This document shows positions 45,893 to 53,390 of a DNA stretch of 53,390 nucleotides, in pieces; position 1 is the first letter of the stretch, and every line of letters starts with the position of its first letter. Made by a program: the position numbers and the translations under genes. Source of the DNA: Pedosphaera sp. (GTDB lineage Bacteria; Verrucomicrobiota; Verrucomicrobiia; Limisphaerales; DSYF01); contig JAFMIZ010000007.1 of the NCBI GenBank assembly GCA_017853715.1, positions 1-53,390 of the forward strand. Reading direction: 5' to 3'. The notes under the pieces were generated by a model. The model did no database searches, had not been told where the DNA came from, and saw nothing but the letters and a program-made list of their open reading frames with translations.

Positions 45893-48532
45893 ATGCCAGA
45901 CGAAACTGAATCCAACCCGTCCCCCGAGCAGCCTTCGCAGCCGGGCGGACTTTATTCCCAAGGCGAGAAGATCCAAAAGATCAACGTCGCGGACGAGATC
46001 AAGAACTCGTTCCTCGACTATTCCATGTCCGTGATCGTTTCCCGTGCGCTTCCTGATGTGCGCGACGGTCTCAAGCCCTCGCAGCGGCGCATCCTCTATG
46101 CGATGGAGAACCTGTCGCTTTTTCCGGGTCGCAAGCACATCAAGTGCGCCAAGATTTGCGGTGACACCTCGGGTAACTACCACCCGCACGGTGAAGCAGT
46201 CATTTATCCGACGCTCGTCCACATGGCGCAACCGTGGGCGATGCGCGAAAAGCTCGTGGATGGCAAAGGAAACTTTGGTTCGGTCGAAAACGACCCGCCG
46301 GCCGCCATGCGCTATACCGAGGCGCGGCTCACGCACCTGGGTGCCTTGCTCATGGCCGACATGGACAAGGACACCGTGGACTTCGCGCCGAACTACGATG
46401 AACGGCTCACGGAGCCGGTGGTGTTTCCGGCGGCCTTTCCCAACTTGCTCGTCAATGGCGGGACCGGCATCGCCGTGGGTATGGCGACGAATATGCCGCC
46501 GCACAACCTGGGCGAAGTGGTGGATGGCATCTGTGCGCAGATCGACAAACCCAGCATCACGATTCTGGAGTTGATGAAATACATCAAGGGGCCGGATTTT
46601 CCGACGGGCGGCACCATCTGTGGTGTGGAGGGCATCCGAAATTATTTCACCACCGGCAAGGGCAGCATCAAGTTGCGTGGCCGCGTGGGCGTGGAAGAAC
46701 TCAAGGGCAATCGCGAACAACTCGTGATCACCGAGATCCCGTTCAACGTCAATCGCGCCGGGTTGGAGGAACAGATTGCCAACCTGGTCAATGAAAAGGT
46801 CATCACCGAGATCTCGGCGATGCGCAATGAGTCGGACGAACACTGCCGGCTCGTCATCGAACTCAAGCGGGATGCGGTGCCCAAAGTGGTTATTGCCAAC
46901 CTCTACAAGCATACCCAGTTTGAGATATCCTTCAGCGTCAATTCGCTGGCGATCGACCACGGACGTCCCAAGACGCTAAATCTTAAGGAAATCATCCAGT
47001 GCTATATCGAGCACCGCCGTGAAGTGGTGCTGCGCCGCACGCGTTACGAACTGCGCAAGGCCGAGGAACGCGCCGAATTGCTGGAAGGTTACCTCATCGC
47101 ATTGGCGAACCTCGACGAGTTCATCCATATCATCCGCTCCAGCCGCAACCGCGACGAGGCGCGCATCAAGCTGCTCGCGTTCGAATGGTCGCGGGAACAG
47201 GTGGAGAAGTGGGGCATTCTTATCCGGCAGGAGGCGCGCATTCAGGCCGGTCGATATGCGCTGACGGAGCGGCAGGTGGATGCGATTCTGGAACTGCGGC
47301 TTTACCAGCTCACGGGCCTCGAAATTGACAAGGTTGAGGCGGAATACAAAGGCCTTTTGGAGGTCATCAAAGACTTGATGGACATCCTGGCCAAAGAATC
47401 CCGCGTCATGGCCATCATCAAATCCGAACTGCTGGCCATCAAGGAAAAGCACGCCACGCCGCGGAAATCGGAGATCGTTCCCGACGAGGGTGAAATCGCC
47501 ATCGAAGACCTGATCACGAATGAAGGTGTCATCATCACGCTCACACACAGCGGGCTGATCAAGCGCACCGCCGTAAGCGCCTATCGCGCACAACGTCGCG
47601 GGGGGAAGGGTGTCATCGGTATGACCACACGCGAGGGCGAGTCAGCGGAGGACAAGGATTTCGTCGAGCATCTGTTTACCGCCAGCACTCATGATTACCT
47701 GATGTTCTTCACGAACACGGGTCGCGTGTATGTGGAACGGGTGCATGAGATTCCGGACATGGGACGCGCCTCCAAAGGGCGGAGCATTGCCAACTTGCTT
47801 GAGCTGAAGGCGGATGAGAAGGTCGCCGCCATGATCCGCATTCTCTCCAAGACGGGCGAGAATCGCGAAGATACCACTTGGGAACAGCCCGGCTTCCTGT
47901 TCTTCACCACCCAGCAGGGCACGGTGAAGAAAACGTCCCTCTCTGATTTTTCCAACGTGCGCAAAGGTGGAATCATCGCGATCGGCATCGAGCCTGACGA
48001 CGTGCTGATCGATGTTAAGCTGACCGACGGCTCGAACGAGGTCGTGATCATCACCAAAGACGGCATGAGCATTCGCTTCAATGAGGAGGACGTTCGCGCG
48101 ATGGGGCGTCCGGCTGCTGGTGTGAAAGGCATCACCCTGTCAGAGCGGGACGCGGTCGTGGGGGCGGCCATTGTGGTGGCGGATGCGACTTTGTTGGTGG
48201 CGGGCGGGAATGGCATCGGCAAGCGGACTTCGTTTGACGAATACCGCATCCAAAGCCGCGGGGGCAAAGGCATCATCACCATGAAGACGGGCGACAAGAC
48301 GGGCTCTGTGGTGGGGGCCCTGACCGTTCGTGACGCGGACGAAATCATGCTCATTACCACGGGGGGGCAGATGGTCCGAACTTTCGTCAAAGACATCCGC
48401 GAAGCCGGCCGCAACACCATGGGGGTAAAGTTGGTAAATCTGGACACTGGCGACAAACTTCAAGCCATCGCCCCGGTGATCAGTGAGCAACAGGAGGATG
48501 TCTCTGATGGAGAAGTCGCTGAAAACAAGTGA
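45893..48532 (+). CDS. gyrA: DNA gyrase subunit A
   Basis: An 879-aa cleavage subunit. The active-site tyrosine is Y141 in MRYTEARLTHLG, and the GyrA box QRRGGKG confirms gyrase rather than topoisomerase IV. In the quinolone region the sequence is HPHGEAVIYPTLV: E. coli Ser83 and Asp87 correspond to Ala102 and Pro106, with Asp82 as Glu101. This would weaken the water-metal bridge used by quinolones. Six C-terminal beta-pinwheel blades are visible (for example VRTFVKDIREAGRNTMG). It follows gyrB in the same operon. Confidence 0.96.
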   Translation: MPDETESNPSPEQPSQPGGLYSQGEKIQKINVADEIKNSFLDYSMSVIVSRALPDVRDGLKPSQRRILYAMENLSLFPGRKHIKCAKICGDTSGNYHPHGEAVIYPTLVHMAQPWAMREKLVDGKGNFGSVENDPPAAMRYTEARLTHLGALLMADMDKDTVDFAPNYDERLTEPVVFPAAFPNLLVNGGTGIAVGMATNMPPHNLGEVVDGICAQIDKPSITILELMKYIKGPDFPTGGTICGVEGIRNYFTTGKGSIKLRGRVGVEELKGNREQLVITEIPFNVNRAGLEEQIANLVNEKVITEISAMRNESDEHCRLVIELKRDAVPKVVIANLYKHTQFEISFSVNSLAIDHGRPKTLNLKEIIQCYIEHRREVVLRRTRYELRKAEERAELLEGYLIALANLDEFIHIIRSSRNRDEARIKLLAFEWSREQVEKWGILIRQEARIQAGRYALTERQVDAILELRLYQLTGLEIDKVEAEYKGLLEVIKDLMDILAKESRVMAIIKSELLAIKEKHATPRKSEIVPDEGEIAIEDLITNEGVIITLTHSGLIKRTAVSAYRAQRRGGKGVIGMTTREGESAEDKDFVEHLFTASTHDYLMFFTNTGRVYVERVHEIPDMGRASKGRSIANLLELKADEKVAAMIRILSKTGENREDTTWEQPGFLFFTTQQGTVKKTSLSDFSNVRKGGIIAIGIEPDDVLIDVKLTDGSNEVVIITKDGMSIRFNEEDVRAMGRPAAGVKGITLSERDAVVGAAIVVADATLLVAGGNGIGKRTSFDEYRIQSRGGKGIITMKTGDKTGSVVGALTVRDADEIMLITTGGQMVRTFVKDIREAGRNTMGVKLVNLDTGDKLQAIAPVISEQQEDVSDGEVAENK

Positions 48533-48604
48533 TTTGTGTTTGGTCGCAGATAATAATGGCTGCTGAATCTGATGGCAGTCAACCTGCTCCCGTTTCCGCG
48601 TACC

Positions 48605-49810
48605 ATGGCCAGATTGGTTGTCATTGATAACGATCACCTAGGGCTCTCCCACGAACTTGGGAAGCACTGGGCGACTATTGGCCGTGCCGCTGGCAACTCT
48701 TTTCAGATCCTCCAAACTTCAGTGTCGGGACATCATTGTGAGGTCCGATTCGCGGACGACGTCCTGACAGTTCGCGACCTGCGTTCGACTAACGGAACCT
48801 TCGTCAGGGGACAACCGGTGACTGAATCCACCCTCAACATGGGTGACTCGTTTCGGGTGGGGGATGTCGAACTGCGGCTCGAGGCGTCTGCGAGCGTGCC
48901 TGTGATCAGGAGTGCTCATCCTGCTGAAGGGGAAGCCTCGAAAGCTGCGCCAAAGACTGGCCGGAAAGTTTCCGTGCTGCTCGTGGATGACAGCAAGGCG
49001 TTCCTCGAAGCGACCAGTGAATTGTTCACGAGGATGGGCGGCCAGAAATGGGATGTGCATCAGGCGGCGGCGGCGGACCATGCGCTGGCCATCCTCCAGC
49101 AGTGTCCGATTGATCTCGTCGTCCTTGACGTGGTGATGCCGCTACTGGATGGCGTGCAGCTGCTCAAGCTTATTCATCAACGGCATCCCGGCATCAAGAA
49201 GGTCATCCTCACGGGCCATTTGAACGAGTGCACCCGCACGGCATGTCTGGCCAATGGAGCGGAGCTTTTTCTGGAGAAGCCCACGGCCGCCGATGGTTTC
49301 CGCTTCATCTTCAATGTGCTGGACGATTTGATTGCGTGGACGGAGCGCGAAGGATTCACGGGAACCCTGCGGCACGTCAGTCTGGCTGATGTCATCCAAA
49401 TCGAATGCCTCGGGGGCCGCTCCTGCATTCTTGAGATTTCGTCACCGGAGGTCGGCGGGGAGATTTACATCGAATCGGGAACGATTGTTCACGCGGTTGC
49501 GGGCTCGTTGATCGGTGACAAGGCCTTTCACTGCCTGCTTTCGCTGGTCGGTGGTGATTTCAGCCTCCAGAGCTATCGCAAGCCCCCAAGCCGCACCGTG
49601 CAGGGAACATGGGAGTATTTGCTTATCGAGGCAGCCCGTGTTCGCGATGAGGAAAAGAGCAATCGCGCTTCTGCTGATACGATACTCATCACTCGGACGG
49701 CCGCGCCTGAATCCCCCTCCGCCATAACCAGCCCTCCCACGCTTGCCGAAGAAGTCGTAGTGGGTCCGACTTACGATGGCTGTTGGCGTTCTGCGCAAGA
49801 CGGAGGCTGA
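48605..49810 (+). CDS. FHA - receiver - DUF4388 signalling protein
   Basis: A 401-aa three-domain protein. Residues about 1-95: FHA phosphothreonine-binding domain (ATIGRAAGNSFQI, DLRSTNGTFVRGQ). Residues about 120-240: response-regulator receiver with phosphoacceptor DLVVLDVVMPLLDG and the conserved lysine in LEKPT. Residues about 250-350: DUF4388/PATAN-like domain (GTLRHVSLADVIQIE, GEIYIESGTIVHA). This combination suggests integration of Ser/Thr-kinase and two-component signals, as in motility or pilus control in other bacteria. The start is ambiguous (48572 also possible). It follows gyrA by 72 bp. Confidence 0.88.
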   Translation: MARLVVIDNDHLGLSHELGKHWATIGRAAGNSFQILQTSVSGHHCEVRFADDVLTVRDLRSTNGTFVRGQPVTESTLNMGDSFRVGDVELRLEASASVPVIRSAHPAEGEASKAAPKTGRKVSVLLVDDSKAFLEATSELFTRMGGQKWDVHQAAAADHALAILQQCPIDLVVLDVVMPLLDGVQLLKLIHQRHPGIKKVILTGHLNECTRTACLANGAELFLEKPTAADGFRFIFNVLDDLIAWTEREGFTGTLRHVSLADVIQIECLGGRSCILEISSPEVGGEIYIESGTIVHAVAGSLIGDKAFHCLLSLVGGDFSLQSYRKPPSRTVQGTWEYLLIEAARVRDEEKSNRASADTILITRTAAPESPSAITSPPTLAEEVVVGPTYDGCWRSAQDGG

Positions 49811-49817
49811 GTGCCCT

Positions 49818-50375
49818 TCACGGCGATACCAGCGTGGGGTTGTGCGTCTCCGCAAGCATCGTTTCCATCAGGGGGCCGACCTCCCTCTCGCGAGTGGGGA
49901 GCGTTTCGGTCTCTTCCTTCGCACTCATCACCCAGCAGGTTGGTGCATGAGTTAGATAATCAAGTCCCGCTTGGTGAGCAAATCTACGCAAGGCAAGCTC
50001 AAGTGAATCCCGCAATCCCTCCGGCGCATCCGGATCCAGCAGACCCACCACCACACCCTCGCGGCCATGACGGTTCGCGCGGACGCCCTCCATCCATGAG
50101 TGAAGCTGCCAGCGGCTCTGCTCCTGAGTGGAGGAGGCAATGATCACAATCCGGGCATTGGCCGCGCTCTCCACGGCATTTTGGTGATATTCCGCATTGC
50201 CCAGCAATCCCAGTTCGCACGGCTGGAGTTCAAATTCGATGTCCGGCCAGAACTTGTGCGCGAGAAGATTGCAAACGTCCGAAGCGCGTTGGTGTGTCTT
50301 GGGGTCATCGTAACCCACAAACACCCGGCACGGCTCCGTCTTGGCCTCCGCTTCATTGAAGTTTCTGTCAGTCAT
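49818..50375 (-). CDS. unknown protein, possible TIR/SEFIR-like fold
   Basis: A 185-aa soluble protein of no family I can name with confidence. The order strand (CRVFVGYDD), helix, strand (IEFELQPC), helix, strand (ARIVIIAS), helix, strand (GVVVGLLDPDAP) and helix resembles a flavodoxin-like TIR or SEFIR domain. In TIR domains an SxWxxxE motif holds the catalytic glutamate; here QSRWQLHSWMEG has Ser at that place, with a Glu three residues later. ATG 50375 is chosen, as the longer frame adds an unlikely cysteine-rich leader. It ends seven bases from the FHA stop and is 92 bp downstream of pdxH. Confidence 0.65.
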   Translation of the reverse strand: MTDRNFNEAEAKTEPCRVFVGYDDPKTHQRASDVCNLLAHKFWPDIEFELQPCELGLLGNAEYHQNAVESAANARIVIIASSTQEQSRWQLHSWMEGVRANRHGREGVVVGLLDPDAPEGLRDSLELALRRFAHQAGLDYLTHAPTCWVMSAKEETETLPTREREVGPLMETMLAETHNPTLVSP

Positions 50376-50467
50376 CTTTATCGGGCCAGCTGCAGCGGAA
50401 TTGCTGCCACGCCGAACCCCAGTACACGCTCGTCCTCGGCAGCTGAAATGCAAGGGGAAGTTGCTTG

Positions 50468-51178
50468 CTAGGGTGCCAGCCGCTCAACAATCCATGCCCC
50501 CGCATTGCCGCGCGTATAGCAAAATCGGTCATGAAGTCGGCTGGCGCGACCCTGCCAGAACTCGATCCGTTCGGGCGACAGGACAAAACCGCCCCAATGT
50601 TCCGGCATCGGAACCGTGCTGGTGGCAAACTCTTGCTCCAGCTGCCGGAAAAGTTTTTCCAGTTCACCGCGGTTCATCACCGGCTGGCTTTGGTTTGAAG
50701 CGGCGGCAGCGATCTGGCTGCCGCGTGGGCGACTGTGGAAATACGCTTCGGATTCTTCGCGCGGTAGTTTCGTGACCGGTCCGGCGACGCACACCTGTCG
50801 CTCCAACTCTGGCCAGTAAAACGTCAGTGCGCCTTGTGGGTTGGCTTCCAGTTCACGTCCTTTGCGGCTGCGATAGTTGGTGAAGAAGATGAAGCCGCGC
50901 GGGTCCACCCCTTTGAGCAGCACCATTCGAACGGAGGGTTTGCCATCCGCGCCGACCGTCGCCAATGACATGGCGTTGGCTTCAAGGTTTTTACCGCCAA
51001 ACAATGCCGCGAAGCTTTTGTAGATGCCAATGCCGAAGCGGCGAAAGCGTCCGCCGGCTTGCTTGGCGCGCGAGGCCTCGTCAAACCAGCTCTGGAACTG
51101 CTTGAACGGATCGGCGTCCAAGCCGCTCCGGTCGAGCTGTCCAGAGGTGTAGTCGCGTCGGATGTCGGCAATGGCCAT
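50468..51178 (-). CDS. pdxH: pyridoxamine 5'-phosphate oxidase
   Basis: A 236-aa FMN enzyme that oxidises pyridoxamine or pyridoxine phosphate to PLP. Family blocks: AMSLATVGADGKPSVRMVLLKG, FFTNYRSRKGRELEANPQGA and the closing WGGFVLSPERIEFWQGRASRLHDR. Residues about 42-65 (GGRFRRFGIGIYKSFAALFG region) form a longer loop than in E. coli PdxH, without a visible tandem array. ATG 51178 sits 18 bp after the GH20 stop, so the two are likely one operon. PLP is used by GcvP, also in this window. Confidence 0.95.
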   Translation of the reverse strand: MAIADIRRDYTSGQLDRSGLDADPFKQFQSWFDEASRAKQAGGRFRRFGIGIYKSFAALFGGKNLEANAMSLATVGADGKPSVRMVLLKGVDPRGFIFFTNYRSRKGRELEANPQGALTFYWPELERQVCVAGPVTKLPREESEAYFHSRPRGSQIAAAASNQSQPVMNRGELEKLFRQLEQEFATSTVPMPEHWGGFVLSPERIEFWQGRASRLHDRFCYTRGNAGAWIVERLAP

Positions 51179-51196
51179 GCCCAGACTTTAGGCAGC

Positions 51197-53164
51197 CTAG
51201 CCCTTTTGGGCAACCTCGCGAGAGAAATGCAGCTTGCCGCAGAGGTAATCGGCGATGCGCCATTGGAAGAAGGGCGAACACCTGGCCGGAGTCGCCTTGT
51301 TGCGTGACGGCCAGAACGCGTTGAAGTCTGACTCCAATTTGCGCAGCGAATCAATCGCGGTCTTGGCCATTTCCTTCGCGGTGCTGCGCCGTCCGCCGGC
51401 GAGGGCCTGCTGCCACAACAGAATGCGTCCCGATTCGGTTGCCATGCGGGCGGCCAGATCCAATTCACTGGCCAGCAACCGGCCCGACGGAGTGCTAGCC
51501 CTGTTAAGACGAAGGACATTGCGTTGTCTTTGAATCTCACGCAAAGCTGCTTGAACATTGGCGCCGGACACCCGGGCGTAATACTTCAAGCCGTCCCGGC
51601 AGAATAGCTCGTGTGTTTCCGGTCGCGGGGCGGCGAGGGTCGCCCCCAGCGGCGTGGCGTTGGGGGTGACGTATTTTAGTTTGCGGTGCGCCAGCCCAAG
51701 GGCCAGTGCTGCCGCCGCAACTCTGCCGCTACGATCATGATAAATGTCGCGGCTGGCAGCGTTGAGTAATGCATCTTCGGTAGGCGCTTTGCCTGACCAG
51801 GCCAGTGCCGCGCCCATCAGGAAAGGCAGCCAAACCACGGCGAGCGGCTGTGGGTGTCCGCCATCGCCCCATTCGGTGATCAGATAACCTGACGCACCGT
51901 TCCTCAATCCTTCGCGGGCGGCGAGTTTCAAATTGGCGAAGGCAGTGTCGTGTTTGCCGATCAAAGTTGACCACGCCGAGGTGCCGGGGCAGACGTAGAA
52001 GTCGATGCCAGCCCGGGCAAATTGCGGAGCTTCGCGTTTGAAGGGATGGTCGGCATCATAACCCCAGTTCAGGGCGATGACGTCGTGGGGCAGTTCGGGG
52101 ATGAGGTCGGGGCTGTGCAGGATGATATCGCCCCAGAACATCATCCGCTTGCCGCGTTGCGTGACCTCCCGATGAATGCTACTTAGAAAATTGAAGTACA
52201 CCCGATGGCGTCCGAGCTGCTCGCATTCCTTGGCGCTTTGACCGCGGCCGAGATCCCAAGTCTCGTCGCAGCCGACGTTGAAGAATTTGCTGGTGAAGTT
52301 GGGCAGCAATTCGTCGTAAAGGGCGCGCAGAAACTTGAGCGTGCCGGGATGGTTCGGCGCAAAAGTGGTCGGATAACGCCAGAAAGTGCCGCCGCCATCT
52401 GGCCATGGTTCGGCGATCTCGGCCAGGGGCTTGAGCTCAGGCGAGGCCAGAAACTCCCGCATGTGGCCGAAGGAGTTCTGATTGGGGACCAGATCGATTC
52501 CGAGCGCACGACACCGTTCGTCGAGCTTGCGGATTTCACTGGCGGTTAAAGCGCCCCATTCGCGCCAGACAGACGTGAATTTTTGGTAGGCGAACGTGTG
52601 TTCGATATAGAGCTGCAGCTCATTGATCTTCAGGTCAGCCAGTTTGTCAGCGAGGTCGAGCAGCGTGGCGAGATTCGGCACGCGGCCACGCGAGATGTCC
52701 AACATGACTCCTCGGCGCGCAAATGCCGGCCAGTCTTGAGCGGTCAGGCAGGGGAGGGTGCGCCCGTATTCCCGCAGCATCTGGCGCAGCGTCGCCACTG
52801 CCGCGCGCAGGCCCGGTAGCTCCTGAAACTCGATGCGGATGCCCTCGGGCCTGATATCAAGCTGATAGAACTCGTCGCGAACTGCGGGTTTCAGTCTGCT
52901 CAGCGTGCTTCGCGCCGTCCCATCACTTGGCGCTTCCACCTTGATGGTGATGATGTTGGCTGCCTGCCGCGCATCCGAATGTCGGCGGAAAGAGATTTGG
53001 TTGCCGCCGGGATGCTGCGCGGGATTCCAATTTTGCAGCCGCTGGATCAACGCCCTGGTATCCAGCGAATTCACGGAAGAATCTAGCAAGACACTGGAAC
53101 GCGGGGGCAAAACGAAACTCCCCGCGCGCCGTTTGAGCGAGCGGGGAGCTGGCAGGAGGTTCAT
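51197..53164 (-). CDS. GH20 beta-N-acetylhexosaminidase
   Basis: A 655-aa glycoside hydrolase. An N-terminal GH20b-like domain (residues 1-135) precedes a TIM barrel: RGVMLDISRGRVPNLATLL, LQLYIEHTFAYQKF, PNQNSFGHM and the catalytic Asp-Glu pair in FFNVGCDETWDLG. A C-terminal helical extension of about 200 residues follows. No signal peptide is seen, so it may be cytoplasmic and act on imported chitin or peptidoglycan fragments. Starts at ATG 53164, about 20 bp after the leuD-type stop. Confidence 0.9.
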   Translation of the reverse strand: MNLLPAPRSLKRRAGSFVLPPRSSVLLDSSVNSLDTRALIQRLQNWNPAQHPGGNQISFRRHSDARQAANIITIKVEAPSDGTARSTLSRLKPAVRDEFYQLDIRPEGIRIEFQELPGLRAAVATLRQMLREYGRTLPCLTAQDWPAFARRGVMLDISRGRVPNLATLLDLADKLADLKINELQLYIEHTFAYQKFTSVWREWGALTASEIRKLDERCRALGIDLVPNQNSFGHMREFLASPELKPLAEIAEPWPDGGGTFWRYPTTFAPNHPGTLKFLRALYDELLPNFTSKFFNVGCDETWDLGRGQSAKECEQLGRHRVYFNFLSSIHREVTQRGKRMMFWGDIILHSPDLIPELPHDVIALNWGYDADHPFKREAPQFARAGIDFYVCPGTSAWSTLIGKHDTAFANLKLAAREGLRNGASGYLITEWGDGGHPQPLAVVWLPFLMGAALAWSGKAPTEDALLNAASRDIYHDRSGRVAAAALALGLAHRKLKYVTPNATPLGATLAAPRPETHELFCRDGLKYYARVSGANVQAALREIQRQRNVLRLNRASTPSGRLLASELDLAARMATESGRILLWQQALAGGRRSTAKEMAKTAIDSLRKLESDFNAFWPSRNKATPARCSPFFQWRIADYLCGKLHFSREVAQKG

Positions 53165-53184
53165 CGCGAATGTCGCGGATGCGG

Positions 53185-53390
53185 TCAGGTGGAGATCATC
53201 CCGGATTTGCGCGCGAAATTGAAAATGCCGCCAGCATCTACCACCGGGCGAACGTCACCCAGCGGCTTGAAGCTGTAGGTTTTGCCGGTGCCTTCAACGG
53301 TCACCGTAGCCTTGTCGAGGTCAACTGTCACGACATCGCCGGTCTTCAGCACATCGCACAAGCGGTCGATGATTTCACAGGGATAAAGTT
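53185..53390 (-). CDS. leuD: 3-isopropylmalate dehydratase small subunit (partial)
   Basis: Only the last 67 codons are inside the window; the 5' end is beyond the edge. The tail reads YPCEIIDRLCDVL, GDVVTVDLDKATVTVEG, SFKPLGDVRPVVDAGGIF and NFARKSGMIS, which is the closing swivel domain of LeuD-type aconitase-fold small subunits. It isomerises 2- and 3-isopropylmalate in leucine synthesis, with LeuC. A homoaconitase or citraconate relative cannot be excluded from this fragment. Read directly from the sequence, since it lacks a start. Confidence 0.85.
   Translation of the reverse strand, partial: LYPCEIIDRLCDVLKTGDVVTVDLDKATVTVEGTGKTYSFKPLGDVRPVVDAGGIFNFARKSGMIST

Overview
The window reads as a chromosomal segment of a GC-rich Verrucomicrobiota bacterium, probably of the Pedosphaera/Limisphaera type. 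This is an inference from gene content: a DUF1501 plus PSD1-cytochrome pair, a two-domain DUF1080 (3-keto-disaccharide hydrolase) protein, a PIN/TRAM membrane protein, a FHA-receiver-DUF4388 protein and a tandem UvrA pair. Nothing looks like a prophage, plasmid, transposon or CRISPR locus. The segment is mostly housekeeping genes, densely packed and in places translationally coupled.

Layout. 208-4764 (minus): a winged-helix-like small gene, a signal peptidase I, a small membrane-anchored protein, an EamA transporter, a 2Fe-2S ferredoxin, aroB and an unknown gene. 4886-8714 (minus): DUF1501 then PSD1. 8875-10758: a zinc-ribbon membrane protein converging on a DUF1080 protein. 10866-14927 (plus): aconitase and an RsmB/NSUN-type RNA methyltransferase. 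15009-20935 (minus): an eight-gene run pilT, pilU, pseudo-receiver, tlyA, nadK, lacI-type regulator and a GspG-like protein, closed by a hairpin terminator. 20992-26493: MidA-type methyltransferase, rmuC (minus), PIN/TRAM, DUF2007 and a GlcD-like oxidase. 26540-28124 (minus): aroC and tRNA-Glu(TTC) with its own promoter. 28185-34515 (minus): uvrA, uvrA, Uma2 nuclease, joined by two ATGA overlaps. 34623-37457: a fused FAD/Fe-S oxidoreductase. 37471-43079: TatD, a sugar-phosphate isomerase, a second signal peptidase I and gcvP. 43341-49810: gyrB, gyrA, FHA-receiver-DUF4388. 49818-53390 (minus): an unknown gene with a possible TIR-like fold, pdxH, a GH20 hexosaminidase and the end of a leuD-type gene.

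The most striking signal is not a gene. Short tandem arrays with periods of 7 or 8 bp are set in frame inside coding regions: three in the first-described UvrA gene (28655-31381), eight in the other (31378-34515), one in gcvP and one in the midA-type gene. A 24-bp-armed inverted repeat also lies inside uvrA. Related arrays sit between genes, and a 10-bp-period array supplies the last codons and the stop of aroB. Each coding array falls between conserved blocks, so the reading frame and the ATPase and zinc motifs survive. This points to a genome-wide process that creates short tandem arrays and is tolerated in protein loops. The second candidate for attention is the coupled UvrA-UvrA-Uma2 nuclease operon that carries most of these arrays.
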